A stretch of DNA of 64,000 bases from Scleroderma bovista (taxonomy: Eukaryota > Basidiomycota > Agaricomycetes > Boletales > Sclerodermataceae). The notes below the pieces were generated by a model. That model made no database searches, was not told where the DNA came from, and was given only the letters and a program-made list of their open reading frames with translations. The stretch lies in contig JAYMGJ010000021.1 in NCBI GenBank assembly GCA_037178675.1, positions 33,320-97,319 of the forward strand, in the 5' to 3' direction. Position 1 is the first letter of the stretch; each line of letters opens with the position of its first letter. This document shows positions 34,752 to 46,114 of the stretch, piece after piece. The position numbers and the translations under genes were made by a program.

Positions 34752-34960
34752 TCTCCAGGCATATCTCTATTCTCAAGTACTACAAGGTGGACTTGGATGG
34801 CAAAATCAAGTGTCTTCGTCGCGAGTGTCCAAGTGCTGAGTGCGACACTGGCATCTTCGTAAGTCTCATGCCTTTTGTTCCGTTGGTAGCAAGACTGATG
34901 AGTTCCTTCCATAAAGATCGTTGGTACTGTGTGGGTTGACCTACTCGTTTCAATCTGAAA
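34752..34960 (+). pseudogene. Captured fragment of ubiquitin-fusion ribosomal protein eS31 (RPS27a/RPS31)
   Basis: The plus strand encodes [20 protein letters not shown] followed by [10 protein letters not shown]. This is the conserved core of eS31, the ribosomal half of the ubiquitin-S27a fusion (normally ...LKYYKVD-DGKI-RLRREC). A GT splice donor (gtaagtctcatg) follows at about 34860, and after a short intron-like gap the next conserved piece [10 protein letters not shown] appears (in eS31 HxDRxYCGKC). The ubiquitin part, the last zinc cysteines and the true C-terminus are missing, and upstream stops are present, so it is not functional. Retention of an intron suggests capture at DNA level, not through mRNA. 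It lies between the left TIR and the palindrome. Confidence 0.75.
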
Positions 34961-35219
34961 CCAATTTTTCTTGTTTTCTATCATCCCAAGCCCACTGTAT
35001 GCACAACCGCCCCTGCATACATGATCCAGTGCCACATAGTTCAGTCAAAAGCCCTCGCAAAAGTGGGTCATCGGACATGTACATTTGCCTGTAAAGGTGG
35101 GACTAGCCGACGCCGGCCGATGCTTGCAGAACTGGGCCAGGCCGATGTTTTCTATTATTGCAAATCTAGTACAGGCCTGAGGGACATTAATCACTGCAAA
35201 ACTGGGATGGGCTGATGTT

Positions 35220-36065
35220 TGATAAAAATTGCAGAACTGGGACTGGTGGGAGCATTGTAAAACTAGGTCAGGCCTGTTGAACAAAAAAATTGACAAGTGT
35301 TGCAAAGCTGGGACTGGCCGATGTTGTAGATACATTGCAAAACTGGGTCAGGCCTGTTGAGAAAAAAGTTGTCAATTACTGCAAAACTGGGTCAGGCTGA
35401 CATGGCAGAATGGGGTCAGGCCTTTTGAGGAAAAAATTGTCAAGCATTGCGAAACTGGGTCAGGCTGACATTGTATATACATTGCAGAACTGGATCAGGC
35501 CTGTTGAGAAAAAAAGTTGTCAAGCATTGCAAAACTGGGTCAGGCTGACATTGCAGAACTGGGTCAGGCCTGTTGAGGAAAAAGTTGTCAAGCATTGCAA
35601 AACTGGGTCAGGCCTGTTGAGGAAAAAGTTGTCAAGCATTGCAAAACTGGGCCAGGCTGACATTGCAGAACTGGGTCAGGCCTGTTGAGGAAAAAGTTGT
35701 CAAGCATTGCAAAACTGGGCCAGGCTGACATTGCAGAACTGGGTCAGGCCTGTTGAGGAGAAAGTTGTCAAGCATTGCAAAACTGGGCCAGGCTGACATT
35801 GCAGAACTGGGTCAGGCCTGTTGAGGAAAAAGTTGTCAAGCATTGCAAAACTGGGCCAGGCTGACATTGCAGAACTGGGTCAGGCCTGTTGAGGAAATAG
35901 TTGTCAAGCATTGCAAAACTGGGTCAGGCTGACATTGCAGAACTGGGTCAGGCCTGTTGAGAAACAAAGTTGTCAAGTACTGCAAAACTGGGTCAGGCCT
36001 GTTGAGCAAAAAAGTTGTCAACCATTGCAAAACTGGGTCAGACCCAAAATTGATACACATTGCAG
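35220..36065. repeat. 68-bp satellite, left arm
   Basis: About 12 units, partly truncated, built from cattgcaaaactgggccagg, ctgacattgcagaactgggt and caggcctgttgaggaaaaag, ending ttgtcaag. The middle units (35560-35890) are almost identical, while edge units are diverged. The mirror copy is at 41870-42680. Confidence 0.88.
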
Positions 36066-36069
36066 AATT

Positions 36070-38060
36070 AAATTACTGTGCTGACTACCAAAAATGTGGA
36101 CCATTGATTAGGCAATATTGTGTACTGTTGGTGTGATAGTGTTGACTACCAAAGATGTGCAGCTTGGATTATCTAATGTTGTGTTCTATTGGTGTGGTAG
36201 TGCTGATTACCAAAAATGCGGACTATTGATTAGCCAATGTTGTGTAGTGTTGTTGTTGTAGTGTACTACCAAAAATGTGTAGTATTGATTACCTAATGTT
36301 GGGTACTCTTGGTGTGGTAGTGCTGATTACCAAAAATGCGGACTATTGATTGGCCAACGTTGTGTAGTGTTGTTGTTGTAGTGTACTACCAAAAATGTGT
36401 AGTATTGATTACCTAATGTTGGGTACTCTTGGTGTGGTAGTGCTGATTACCAAAAATGCGGACTATTGATCAACCAATATTGTGTGGTGTTGTTGTAGTG
36501 TACTACCAAAAAAAGTGTAGTACTGATTACCTAATGTTGTGTAGTATTGATGTGATAGTGTTCATTACCAAAAATGCGGACTGTTGATTAGCCAATGTTG
36601 TGTAGTGTTGTTGTTGTAGTGTACTACCAAAGATATGTAGTATTGATTATCTAATGTTTTGTACTGTTGGTGTGGTAGTGTTGATTACCAAAAATGTGTA
36701 GCTTGGATTACCTAATGTTGTGTACTGTTGGTGTGGTAGTGCTGATTACCAAAAATGCGAACCATTAGCCAATGTTGTGCAGTGTTGTTGTTGTAGTGTT
36801 GATTACCAAAAATGTGTAGCTTGGATTACCTAATGTTGTGTACTGTTGGTGTGGTAGTGCTGATTACCAAAAATGCGAACCATTAGCCAATATTGTGTAG
36901 TGTTGTTGTTGTAGTGTACTACCAGAAATGTGTAGTATTAATTACCTAATGTTGTGTACTATTGATGTGGTAGTGTTGATTACCAAAAATGCGAACTATT
37001 GATCAACCAATGTTGTGTAGTGTCATTGTTGTAGTGTTGATTACCAAAAATGTGTAGCTTGGATTACCTAATGTTGTGTACTGTTGGTGTGGTAGTGTTG
37101 ATTACCAAAAATGTGTAGTTTGGATTACCTAATGTTGTGTACTGTTGGTGTGGTAGTACTGATTATCAAAAATGCGGACTATTGATTAGTTGTTGTAGTG
37201 TACTAACAAAAATGTGTAGTATTGATTATCTAATGTTGTGTACTGTTGGTGTAGTAGTACTGATCATCAAAAATGTGGACTATTGATTAGTTGTTGTAGT
37301 GTACTACCAAAAATGTGTAGTTTGGATGACCTAATGTTGTGTACTGTTGGTGTGGTAGTGTTGATTATCAAAAGTGCGGACTATTGGTTAGTCAATATTG
37401 TGTAGTGTTAATTACCAAAAATGTGTAGTTTGGATTACCTAATGTTGTGTATTGTTGGTGTGGTAGTGTTGATTATCAAAAATGCGGACTATTGATTAGC
37501 CAATATTGTGTAGTTTGGATTACCTAATGTTGTGTACTGTTGGTGTAGTAGTGCTGATTATCAAAAATGCGGACTATTGATTAGCCAATATTGTGTAGTG
37601 TTGTTGTTGTAGTGTACTACCAAAAATGTGTAGTATTGATTACCTAATGTTGGGTACTCTTGGTGTGGTAGTGCTGATTACCAAAAATGCGGACTATTGA
37701 TCAACCAATATTGTGTGGTGTTGTTGTAGTGTACTACCAAAAATGTGTAGTACTGATTACCTAATGTTGTGTAGTGTTGATGTGATAGTGTTCATTACCA
37801 AAAATGCGGACTGTTGATTAGCCATTATTGTGTAGTATTGTTGTAGTGCACTACCCAAAATCTGTAGTGTTAATTACCCAATGTTGTGTAGTGTTGATTA
37901 CCAAAAGTGCGGACTTCTGATTAGCCATTATTGTTTAGTGTTGATTACCAAAAATGCGGACTATTGATTAGGAAATGTAGTGTAGTGTTTGTGTATTGGA
38001 GTTGATTACCAACATTGTGTAGTTTTCATTAACTAAATTCAGTAGTGTCAACACTTGATT
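36070..38060. repeat. About 60/120-bp satellite, left arm
   Basis: About 2 kb of alternating half-units around gattaccaaaaatgcggac and attacctaatgttgtgtact, with ttggtgtggtagtg and tgttgttgtagtgtactacc linkers. Units vary in length and order. There is no CRISPR-like constant repeat with unique spacers. The mirror copy is at 39840-41865. Confidence 0.85.
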
Positions 38061-38901
38061 ACATAAGCTCTCCAAGCGCCACTACTCCCAAAACATTACC
38101 ATATTTGGTCAATAGTTGACTTCAAATATTCCCACCTTTGTTCTGGTACTTTTCTTCCCCTTCTGTGCTTCATCCCTGGTCCAAATGTACTGTAAAAATG
38201 ATTCTGTATCCCATATTACCCTATAGGATCACCATTGGACCCTCATCTAAATGTGCAAGGGGCTCTGTATCCCCAGAGAGTAGTGCAGGCTTAAAAACAC
38301 CAAAAATGTTCGCATTTTTGATACATTCAACATATCAACTTAAAGAATGCATCCCCATACAGGGGATATATGTACCTACAACATATTTACAGTCCACAGC
38401 ATCGGATCCATGTCCTGGTGCGATGTTTTATGTTTTTCCTTTGCAAACATATCACCATGGCAGGCAATTACTAGGAGGTATGGTGGCTACTGGATGGTCT
38501 CCAGTGGTATTACTATGCTATACCAAAGTCCCAATACAATCTAGTGAGCAGCTGACCACTCCAAGAGGAGCAGCATAGAAAACAGCACTTTCATAACAAT
38601 AGGTGCTGTATGATCCTCCAGATCAGGTATGCACAATATGACTATCTCAAAAGCTGGGGGATACCATACAGTAGTGGATACAATTTACTCAAGTCAATAC
38701 CGCTTGATGTGGGGGAGGGAAGGGCACAATAACATACAGAAGGCGTGGGAAAATACCCCACAAAATGCGGAGATATGCAAAAACATTACATATCACACAA
38801 CACATAACATCTACTGACCTAGAAATGCTACCAACAGCCTACTAATATCACATAATGCTTATACTCAGCTGTTCCTGACATGCTTAGAGGCACAAATCAT
38901 T

Positions 38902-38997
38902 CAAGGTTTGAAAAATGCGGAAATGTGCTACATCATATCAGTACTGCAGGTGCAAAGCTGCAGTGTATATGGACAGTAACAACATGTTCTTGGTTCA
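38902..38997. other. Palindrome spacer (96 bp)
   Basis: The only sequence between the two arms. It starts caaggtttgaaaaatgcgg and ends gttcttggttca. It would form the loop of the hairpin. Confidence 0.85.
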
Positions 38998-41900
38998 AAT
39001 GATTTGTGCCTCTAAGCATGTCAGGAACAGCTGAGTATAAGCATTATGTGATATTAGTAGGCTGTTGGTAGCATTTCTAGGTCAGTAGATGTTATGTGTT
39101 GTGTGATATGTAATGTTTTTGCATATCTCCGCATTTTGTGGGGTATTTTCCCACGCCTTCTGTATGTTATTGTGCCCTTCCCTCCCCCACATCAAGCGGT
39201 ATTGACTTGAGTAAATTGTATCCACTACTGTATGGTATCCCCCAGCTTTTGAGATAGTCATATTGTGCATACCTGATCTGGAGGATCATACAGCACCTAT
39301 TGTTATGAAAGTGCTGTTTTCTATGCTGCTCCTCTTGGAGTGGTCAGCTGCTCACTAGATTGTATTGGGACTTTGGTATAGCATAGTAATACCACTGGAG
39401 ACCATCCAGTAGCCACCATACCTCCTAGTAATTGCCTGCCATGGTGATATGTTTGCAAAGGAAAAACATAAAACATCGCACCAGGACATGGATCCCATGC
39501 TGTGGACTGTAAATATGTTGTAGGTACATATATCCCCTGTATGGGGATGCATTCTTTAAGTTGATATGTTGAATGTATCAAAAATGCGAACATTTTTGGT
39601 GTTTTTAAGCCTGCACTACTCTCTGGGGATACAGAGCCCCTTGCACATTTAGATGAGGGTCCAATGGTGATCCTATAGGGTAATATGGGATACAGAATCA
39701 TTTTTACAGTACATTTGGACCAGGGATGAAGCACAGAAGGGGAAGAAAAGTACCAGAACAAAGGTGGGAATATTTGAAGTCAACTATTGACCAAATATGG
39801 TAATGTTTTGGGAGTAGTGGCGCTTGGAGAGCTTATGTAATCAAGTGTTGACACTACTGAATTTAGTTAATGAAAACTACACAATGTTGGTAATCAACTC
39901 CAATACACAAACACTACACTACATTTCCTAATCAATAGTCCGCATTTTTGGTAATCAACACTAAACAATAATGGCTAATCAGAAGTCCGCACTTTTGGTA
40001 ATCAACACTACACAACATTGGGTAATTAACACTACAGATTTTGGGTAGTGCACTACAACAATACTACACAATAATGGCTAATCAACAGTCCGCATTTTTG
40101 GTAATGAACACTATCACATCAACACTACACAACATTAGGTAATCAGTACTACACATTTTTGGTAGTACACTACAACAACACCACACAATATTGGTTGATC
40201 AATAGTCCGCATTTTTGGTAATCAGCACTACCACACCAAGAGTACCCAACATTAGGTAATCAATACTACACATTTTTGGTAGTACACTACAACAACAACA
40301 CTACACAATATTGGCTAATCAATAGTCCGCATTTTTGATAATCAGCACTACTACACCAACAGTACACAACATTAGGTAATCCAAACTACACAATATTGGC
40401 TAATCAATAGTCCGCATTTTTGATAATCAACACTACCACACCAACAATACACAACATTAGGTAATCCAAACTACACATTTTTGGTAATTAACACTACACA
40501 ATATTGACTAACCAATAGTCCGCACTTTTGATAATCAACACTACCACACCAACAGTACACAACATTAGGTCATCCAAACTACACATTTTTGGTAGTACAC
40601 TACAACAACTAATCAATAGTCCGCATTTTTGATGATCAGTACTACTACACCAACAGTACACAACATTAGATAATCAATACTACACATTTTTGTTAGTACA
40701 CTACAACAACTAATCAATAGTCCGCATTTTTGATAATCAGTACTACCACACCAACAGTACACAACATTAGGTAATCCAAACTACACATTTTTGGTAATCA
40801 ACACTACACAATATTGACTAATCAATAGTCCGCATTTTTGGTAATACCACACCAACAGTACACAACATTAGGTAATCCAAGCTACACATTTTTGGTAATC
40901 AACACTACAACAATGACACTACACAACATTGGTTGATCAATAGTTCGCATTTTTGGTAATCAACACTACCACATCAATAGTACACAACATTAGGTAATTA
41001 ATACTACACATTTCTGGTAGTACACTACAACAACAACACTACACAATATTGGCTAATGGTTCGCATTTTTGGTAATCAGCACTACCACACCAACAGTACA
41101 CAACATTAGGTAATCCAAGCTACACATTTTTGGTAATCAACACTACAACAACAACACTGCACAACATTGGCTAATGGTTCGCATTTTTGGTAATCAGCAC
41201 TACCACACCAACAGTACACAACATTAGGTAATCCAAGCTACACATTTTTGGTAATCAACACTACCACACCAACAGTACAAAACATTAGATAATCAATACT
41301 ACACATCTTTGGTAGTACACTACAACAACAACACTACACAATATTGGCTAATCAACAGTCCGCATTTTTGGTAATGAACACTATCACATCAATACTACAC
41401 AACATTAGGTAATCAGTACTACACTTTTTTTGGTAGTACACTACAACAACACCACACAATATTGGTTGATCAATAGTCCGCATTTTTGGTAATCAGCACT
41501 ACCACACCAAGAGTACCCAACATTAGGTAATCAATACTACACATTTTTGGTAGTACACTACAACAACAACACTACACAACATTGGCCAATCAATAGTCCG
41601 CATTTTTGGTAATCAGCACTACCACACCAAGAGTACCCAACATTAGGTAATCAATACTACACATTTTTGGTAGTACACTACAACAACAACACTACACAAC
41701 ATTGGCTAATCAATAGTCCGCATTTTTGGTAATCAGCACTACCACACCAATAGAACACAACATTAGATAATCCAAGCTGCACATCTTTGGTAGTCAACAC
41801 TATCACACCAACAGTACACAATATTGCCTAATCAATGGTCCACATTTTTGGTAGTCAGCACAGTAATTTAATTCTGCAATGTGTATCAATTTTGGGTCTG

Positions 41901-42886
41901 ACCCAGTTTTGCAATGGTTGACAACTTTTTTGCTCAACAGGCCTGACCCAGTTTTGCAGTACTTGACAACTTTGTTTCTCAACAGGCCTGACCCAGTTCT
42001 GCAATGTCAGCCTGACCCAGTTTTGCAATGCTTGACAACTATTTCCTCAACAGGCCTGACCCAGTTCTGCAATGTCAGCCTGGCCCAGTTTTGCAATGCT
42101 TGACAACTTTTTCCTCAACAGGCCTGACCCAGTTCTGCAATGTCAGCCTGGCCCAGTTTTGCAATGCTTGACAACTTTTCCTCAACAGGCCTGACCCAGT
42201 TCTGCAATGTCAGCCTGGCCCAGTTTTGCAATGCTTGACAACTTTTTCCTCAACAGGCCTGACCCAGTTCTGCAATGTCAGCCTGGCCCAGTTTTGCAAT
42301 GCTTGACAACTTTTTCCTCAACAGGCCTGACCCAGTTCTGCAATGTCAGCCTGACCCAGTTTTGCAATGCTTGACAACTTTTTTTCTCAACAGGCCTGAT
42401 CCAGTTCTGCAATGTATATACAATGTCAGCCTGACCCAGTTTTGCAATGCTTGACAATTTTTTCCTCAAAAGGCCTGACCCCATTCTGCCATGTCAGCCT
42501 GACCCAGTTTTGCAGTAATTGACAACTTTTTTCTCAACAGGCCTGACCCAGTTTTGCAATGTATCTACAACATCGGCCAGTCCCAGCTTTGCAACACTTG
42601 TCAATTTTTTTGTTCAACAGGCCTGACCTAGTTTTACAATGCTCCCACCAGTCCCAGTTCTGCAATTTTTATCAAACATCAGCCCATCCCAGTTTTGCAG
42701 TGATTAATGTCCCTCAGGCCTGTACTAGATTTGCAATAATAGAAAACATCGGCCTGGCCCAGTTCTGCAAGCATCGGCCGGCGTCGGCTAGTCCCACCTT
42801 TACAGGCAAATGTACATGTCCGATGACCCACTTTTGCGAGGGTTTGTGACTGAACTACCTGCCAGTGCAGCCACCAACATGCCCGC

Positions 42887-44933
42887 TGTCACGCACCAAA
42901 CAGGTTTGGTACAGTGAACATGGAAGATAACGCCTATATCGAATGATCCTTATGCAAAGGATAAGCACGACGGACCCTCATCGTAGCCATCTATCGCACA
43001 AGACGACTATCCTGATGCGAGAGATGAATGCCAATGCAGACAGTCATCTATCACACGAGAACCGCCAAGAAGCAGAAGAAACTGAAGGAATAACGTCAAT
43101 TGTGGTATGAGAAAGGAATGCACACGTCTGCAGTCCAACTCCCATACCAGAACGATCAAAGAAGCCGAAGAATTGATGGAGAAACGAAGGAGAAAGAGAA
43201 GAAATGATTTTTAGCGCCCAAATGTCATTTTTAGGCGCCCAGTGCCGGCATTCCGATATTTTGAATAGCTCCGTCGTTTCTGAAGCTATCAGGCATGTGA
43301 CTATGCCGTCAGAAAGCCTAGAGCGTGGTCTATCTGCCTGTCAAGTTCCGATGCAAATCCGTTCATTTCCCACGGAGATATTCCCCCCGCAATCCAGACG
43401 TTCGCTTCATCGCTCACTATGGAGTCCGTATTTTCTCTGGATCATTTCTCCGCTATTGCTGCAGATCTCCACTATGTCCTGCTCTTAGGACAGCCTCTCC
43501 CAGAGTTCCTGTGCACTGCCTGGCACATATCTTCCCAGCCTGCTGCCTCAGTCCCTCTCGTTCTCGGTCAGCACGTTCTCCTCGTCAGTCCTGCGTCAAG
43601 GACGTACTTTGGTCATCTTAGGTCTATTGTCAAGCTTGAGAAGTCTTCTCTGGTCGTCTCTGTGTCCCCTGAGCCCTCAGCCTATGGTCCCTTCCTCCCA
43701 GATACTTGCCATGTCCATCTTCCTCTGTCGTTCGTCTCGCTTCCCTGGATGCGTCGAATTCAATACTCTATCCGCTTCCCTACTTTCAGACGACGTCCCC
43801 CAGCACCATGACAGTTATTCCCCCCACTTTATAGTGCTATTAGGAAGAAGAACCCTCTCTCATTCTTTCCCAGAAGAGAGCTCGTCAAGGGAGCCCATGG
43901 TTGCACTTCAGCGGCGCTAGAACACATGCACTATACTTTAGTGTATGCTGACCCCCCAAAAGACCTCTGGACCCCTGGTACCCTTCTTGTGGCTGTTTTG
44001 TCTCGGATCAATCCCCCTATTAATCCCAGATCTTCCCCATTGTTGTCCCATCAAATTCCTGATGGTACACAGCCCCCCATCAAACTTCTTAGGCTGTGCA
44101 TCAATGACTCCTTCTGCTGTGCAGTGACTCATCCCTTGCTTACTGATGCTCTCTTGTCATCAGTATTACTCTATCCCTTTCGCATTTTTGGTATATTACT
44201 CAGCTGATGACTCACTCCCTTACCAATCAATCTTGTCATGCAGCTTACTCATTCCTTTACTCAGCAGCTTATTCATGCTTCCTATGCTTACTCATTCCTG
44301 CTTATCCCTTGCTTACTGATTGCTTACAAACCCCTTACAAAGCTCTTACCAATCCCTTACCAATCCTTGACAAATTCTGCTTACTCCCTTCTCTTTTTGT
44401 ACTTTAATGCTGTGCCCCCCCATGTATTTAAACCCCTGGGCTCAGCCCAGTGAAGGAGGACCCAATAGCACGAAATTATCCCTCTCTCAGACTCTCTCAG
44501 CTCAATATTGTCAAGTTTATCCAAGTTATTCAAGATCTATTCTTTATACTAGGCTCAAGCGGAGTCTAGGCTTCATACCAGTCAATCTTCCTCACCTCTG
44601 GACATCAGAGGCATCCCTGCCCCTTTGCTGAACCAATCTCTAGGTGTAGTATTGCTGTTTCAGTCTCAGTCAACCCAATCCCCGCTTTGACACTTCCTAG
44701 GCCTTAGGAAGAGTCCAGACCCCTATCCCCTTCGTCTTCTATTACTCCTGTACCCCAGGAGTATCCTGCATCACCGTCTGCATCACCCTGTTGGTGTAGA
44801 TCCCCTCCCCCCCTCCTCAGCACATCCTCTCTGGACACCGTGGAGGTAAACCACCACTCGCACATTTTCGTAGTCCTTTGTTGGTGTTGTGTTTGGGTTA
44901 TTACTCCGACCCAAGTCCACACTTTGACTCACA
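42887..44933 (-). mobile_element. Solo LTR-A at the right edge of the palindrome
   Basis: 2047 bp; the plus strand reads TGTCACGCACC to TTTGACTCACA, which is the LTR-A sense direction. It is flanked by an exact 4-bp duplicate CCGC at 42883-42886 and 44934-44937. It is nearly identical to the 27795-29841 LTR, so it is a young insertion. The TATA-like tatttaaacc lies near 44425. Confidence 0.9.
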
Positions 44934-45173
44934 CCGCATACACTCGTGACCCTATCTGTGTGTATGTACTGTTTTCTCTTTTCGCCAATTGATTATTATT
45001 ACAAGTCCTTTGCACACAACCCGCACCTGCAACCATACTCACGCTCATAGGCACAACCACATGTAATTATACACCCAAACAAACGAATGTAAGACGCGAC
45101 CACCCTCACACGACAGTATGTATTCTTTAGCTAGCAGCGCTGCCCCGCTCAATGTGCCATCTACGTCACTGGC

Positions 45174-46114
45174 ATGTCCGTTTCGGTTACCAACCCTGTG
45201 ACCAGCTATCTCGTCTTCAACCTCGCCACAATTGGTTTGTCTCCACTCTCGACTCGTCCAACGACGATCTGTCAGTTTGTGGTCCCCGGCACCTCGACTG
45301 GTGCGTTCAACAGCATATATACTTTGATACTACCTGTGCTGCCCCATTTCCATCAACTAGCATGCTTGGGTGTTGCAATTTCGGCCGTATATGGTGAGCT
45401 TCATGTTTTCTCATTTGTTTGACATATTCTGATGTTCTGCTGCGTGTTTCAATTCCAGCTGTTTCCGTGTCCATTGCAATGCTGTGCATGTCCGCATACA
45501 CACTCGACGTGTCTGCATGGTTTTCGAAGCCGTTCAACTGGTCTGCAGATCGTCTTGCACCTCTAACAGGTAGGTTTTGCGGTTTTGACGTGTTTTGATG
45601 CAGTCAGACGTTCTCCGCTTTGTCTGCAGCCGTTTTCGTCTCGCATGCAACGCTGTGCACGTCCATTTGCACGCTCGGTGCGTCCGTGCCGTCCCTGCAG
45701 CCGTTTGGCTCCTCGGAGTGCTGCTTTGCAGCCTCTACAGGTGAGTCTGGCGGTTTCATGCACTTTCAGGGTATTCTGATGTTATCTGGTTCGTTTACAG
45801 GCATTATTGTGTCCGTTTTGATGCCTGGCATGTCTCTGTGCCTGCTCGACCTGTCTGTCTGGCCCCCAAGGCCATCCATCTCGACTATGAGCCATTTCGC
45901 GCCTCCAGCACCGAGGTACATCTCTGCACCTAGAACTTGGTTGCATCAATCATTCTCTTGCATGCTCATGCATCATTTGGTCCTTCTTTTGTTTAGTCTC
46001 GTCTCGATTCTCTCGCCCACCTGCACTTCACTTGGACTTTACCCGCACAGCCTCAGCTCTACCTTCATCGCATCCTCATTGCACGATTCAATTCTGGCTC
46101 ATTCAAGTTTATAG
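45174..46114 (+). CDS. Possible captured gene with tandem phase-1 exon cassettes
   Basis: Unrecognised. Exon-like units alternate with short introns: 45174 to about 45394 (MSVSVTNPVTSYLVFNLATI), about 45459-45570, 45638-45740 and 45801-45915, joined by GT..AG introns of about 60-66 nt, all phase 1. The last three exons are paralogous: each begins A/G-V/I-x-V-S, then a block like AMLCMSAYTLDVSAW, TLCTSICTLGASV or GMSLCLLDLSVW. Their introns are also similar (ttctgatgtt, tgtctgcag ends). The repeat period is about 171 bp. The protein is Ser/Thr-rich and hydrophobic. The gene lies inside the TIR element, right of the palindrome, and may be captured host sequence or a product of the element. There is no evidence that it is expressed. 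Confidence 0.45.

Larger units (their letters stand above)
35020..42870. repeat. Giant near-perfect palindrome (two arms of about 3.9 kb)
   Basis: The left arm (about 35020-38901) is repeated in inverted orientation as 38998-42870, around a 96-bp unique spacer (38902-38997). Symmetry is exact near the centre: positions sum to 77899 from 38138/39761 inward. Outward, the sum shifts to 77939 and then 77894, showing small net length changes in the repeat blocks. Substitutions are rare (for example catcggatcc at 38400 against catgggatcc on the opposite strand near 39492). Each arm holds a unique stretch (about 38060-38900), a 60-bp satellite and a 68-bp satellite. The 146-codon and 62-codon ORFs in the unique part are mirrored but match no family I know. 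Confidence 0.92.

Noticed and set aside
35220..38060. Regular repeats resembling a CRISPR array
   Set aside because: The units are diverged tandem satellites without unique spacers, in a eukaryotic genome, and are mirrored by the palindrome.
38138..39761. 146-codon ORF present twice in opposite orientation
   Set aside because: It is one unannotatable ORF mirrored by the palindrome. It has no recognised motif and no splice or start context, so it is not listed as a gene.
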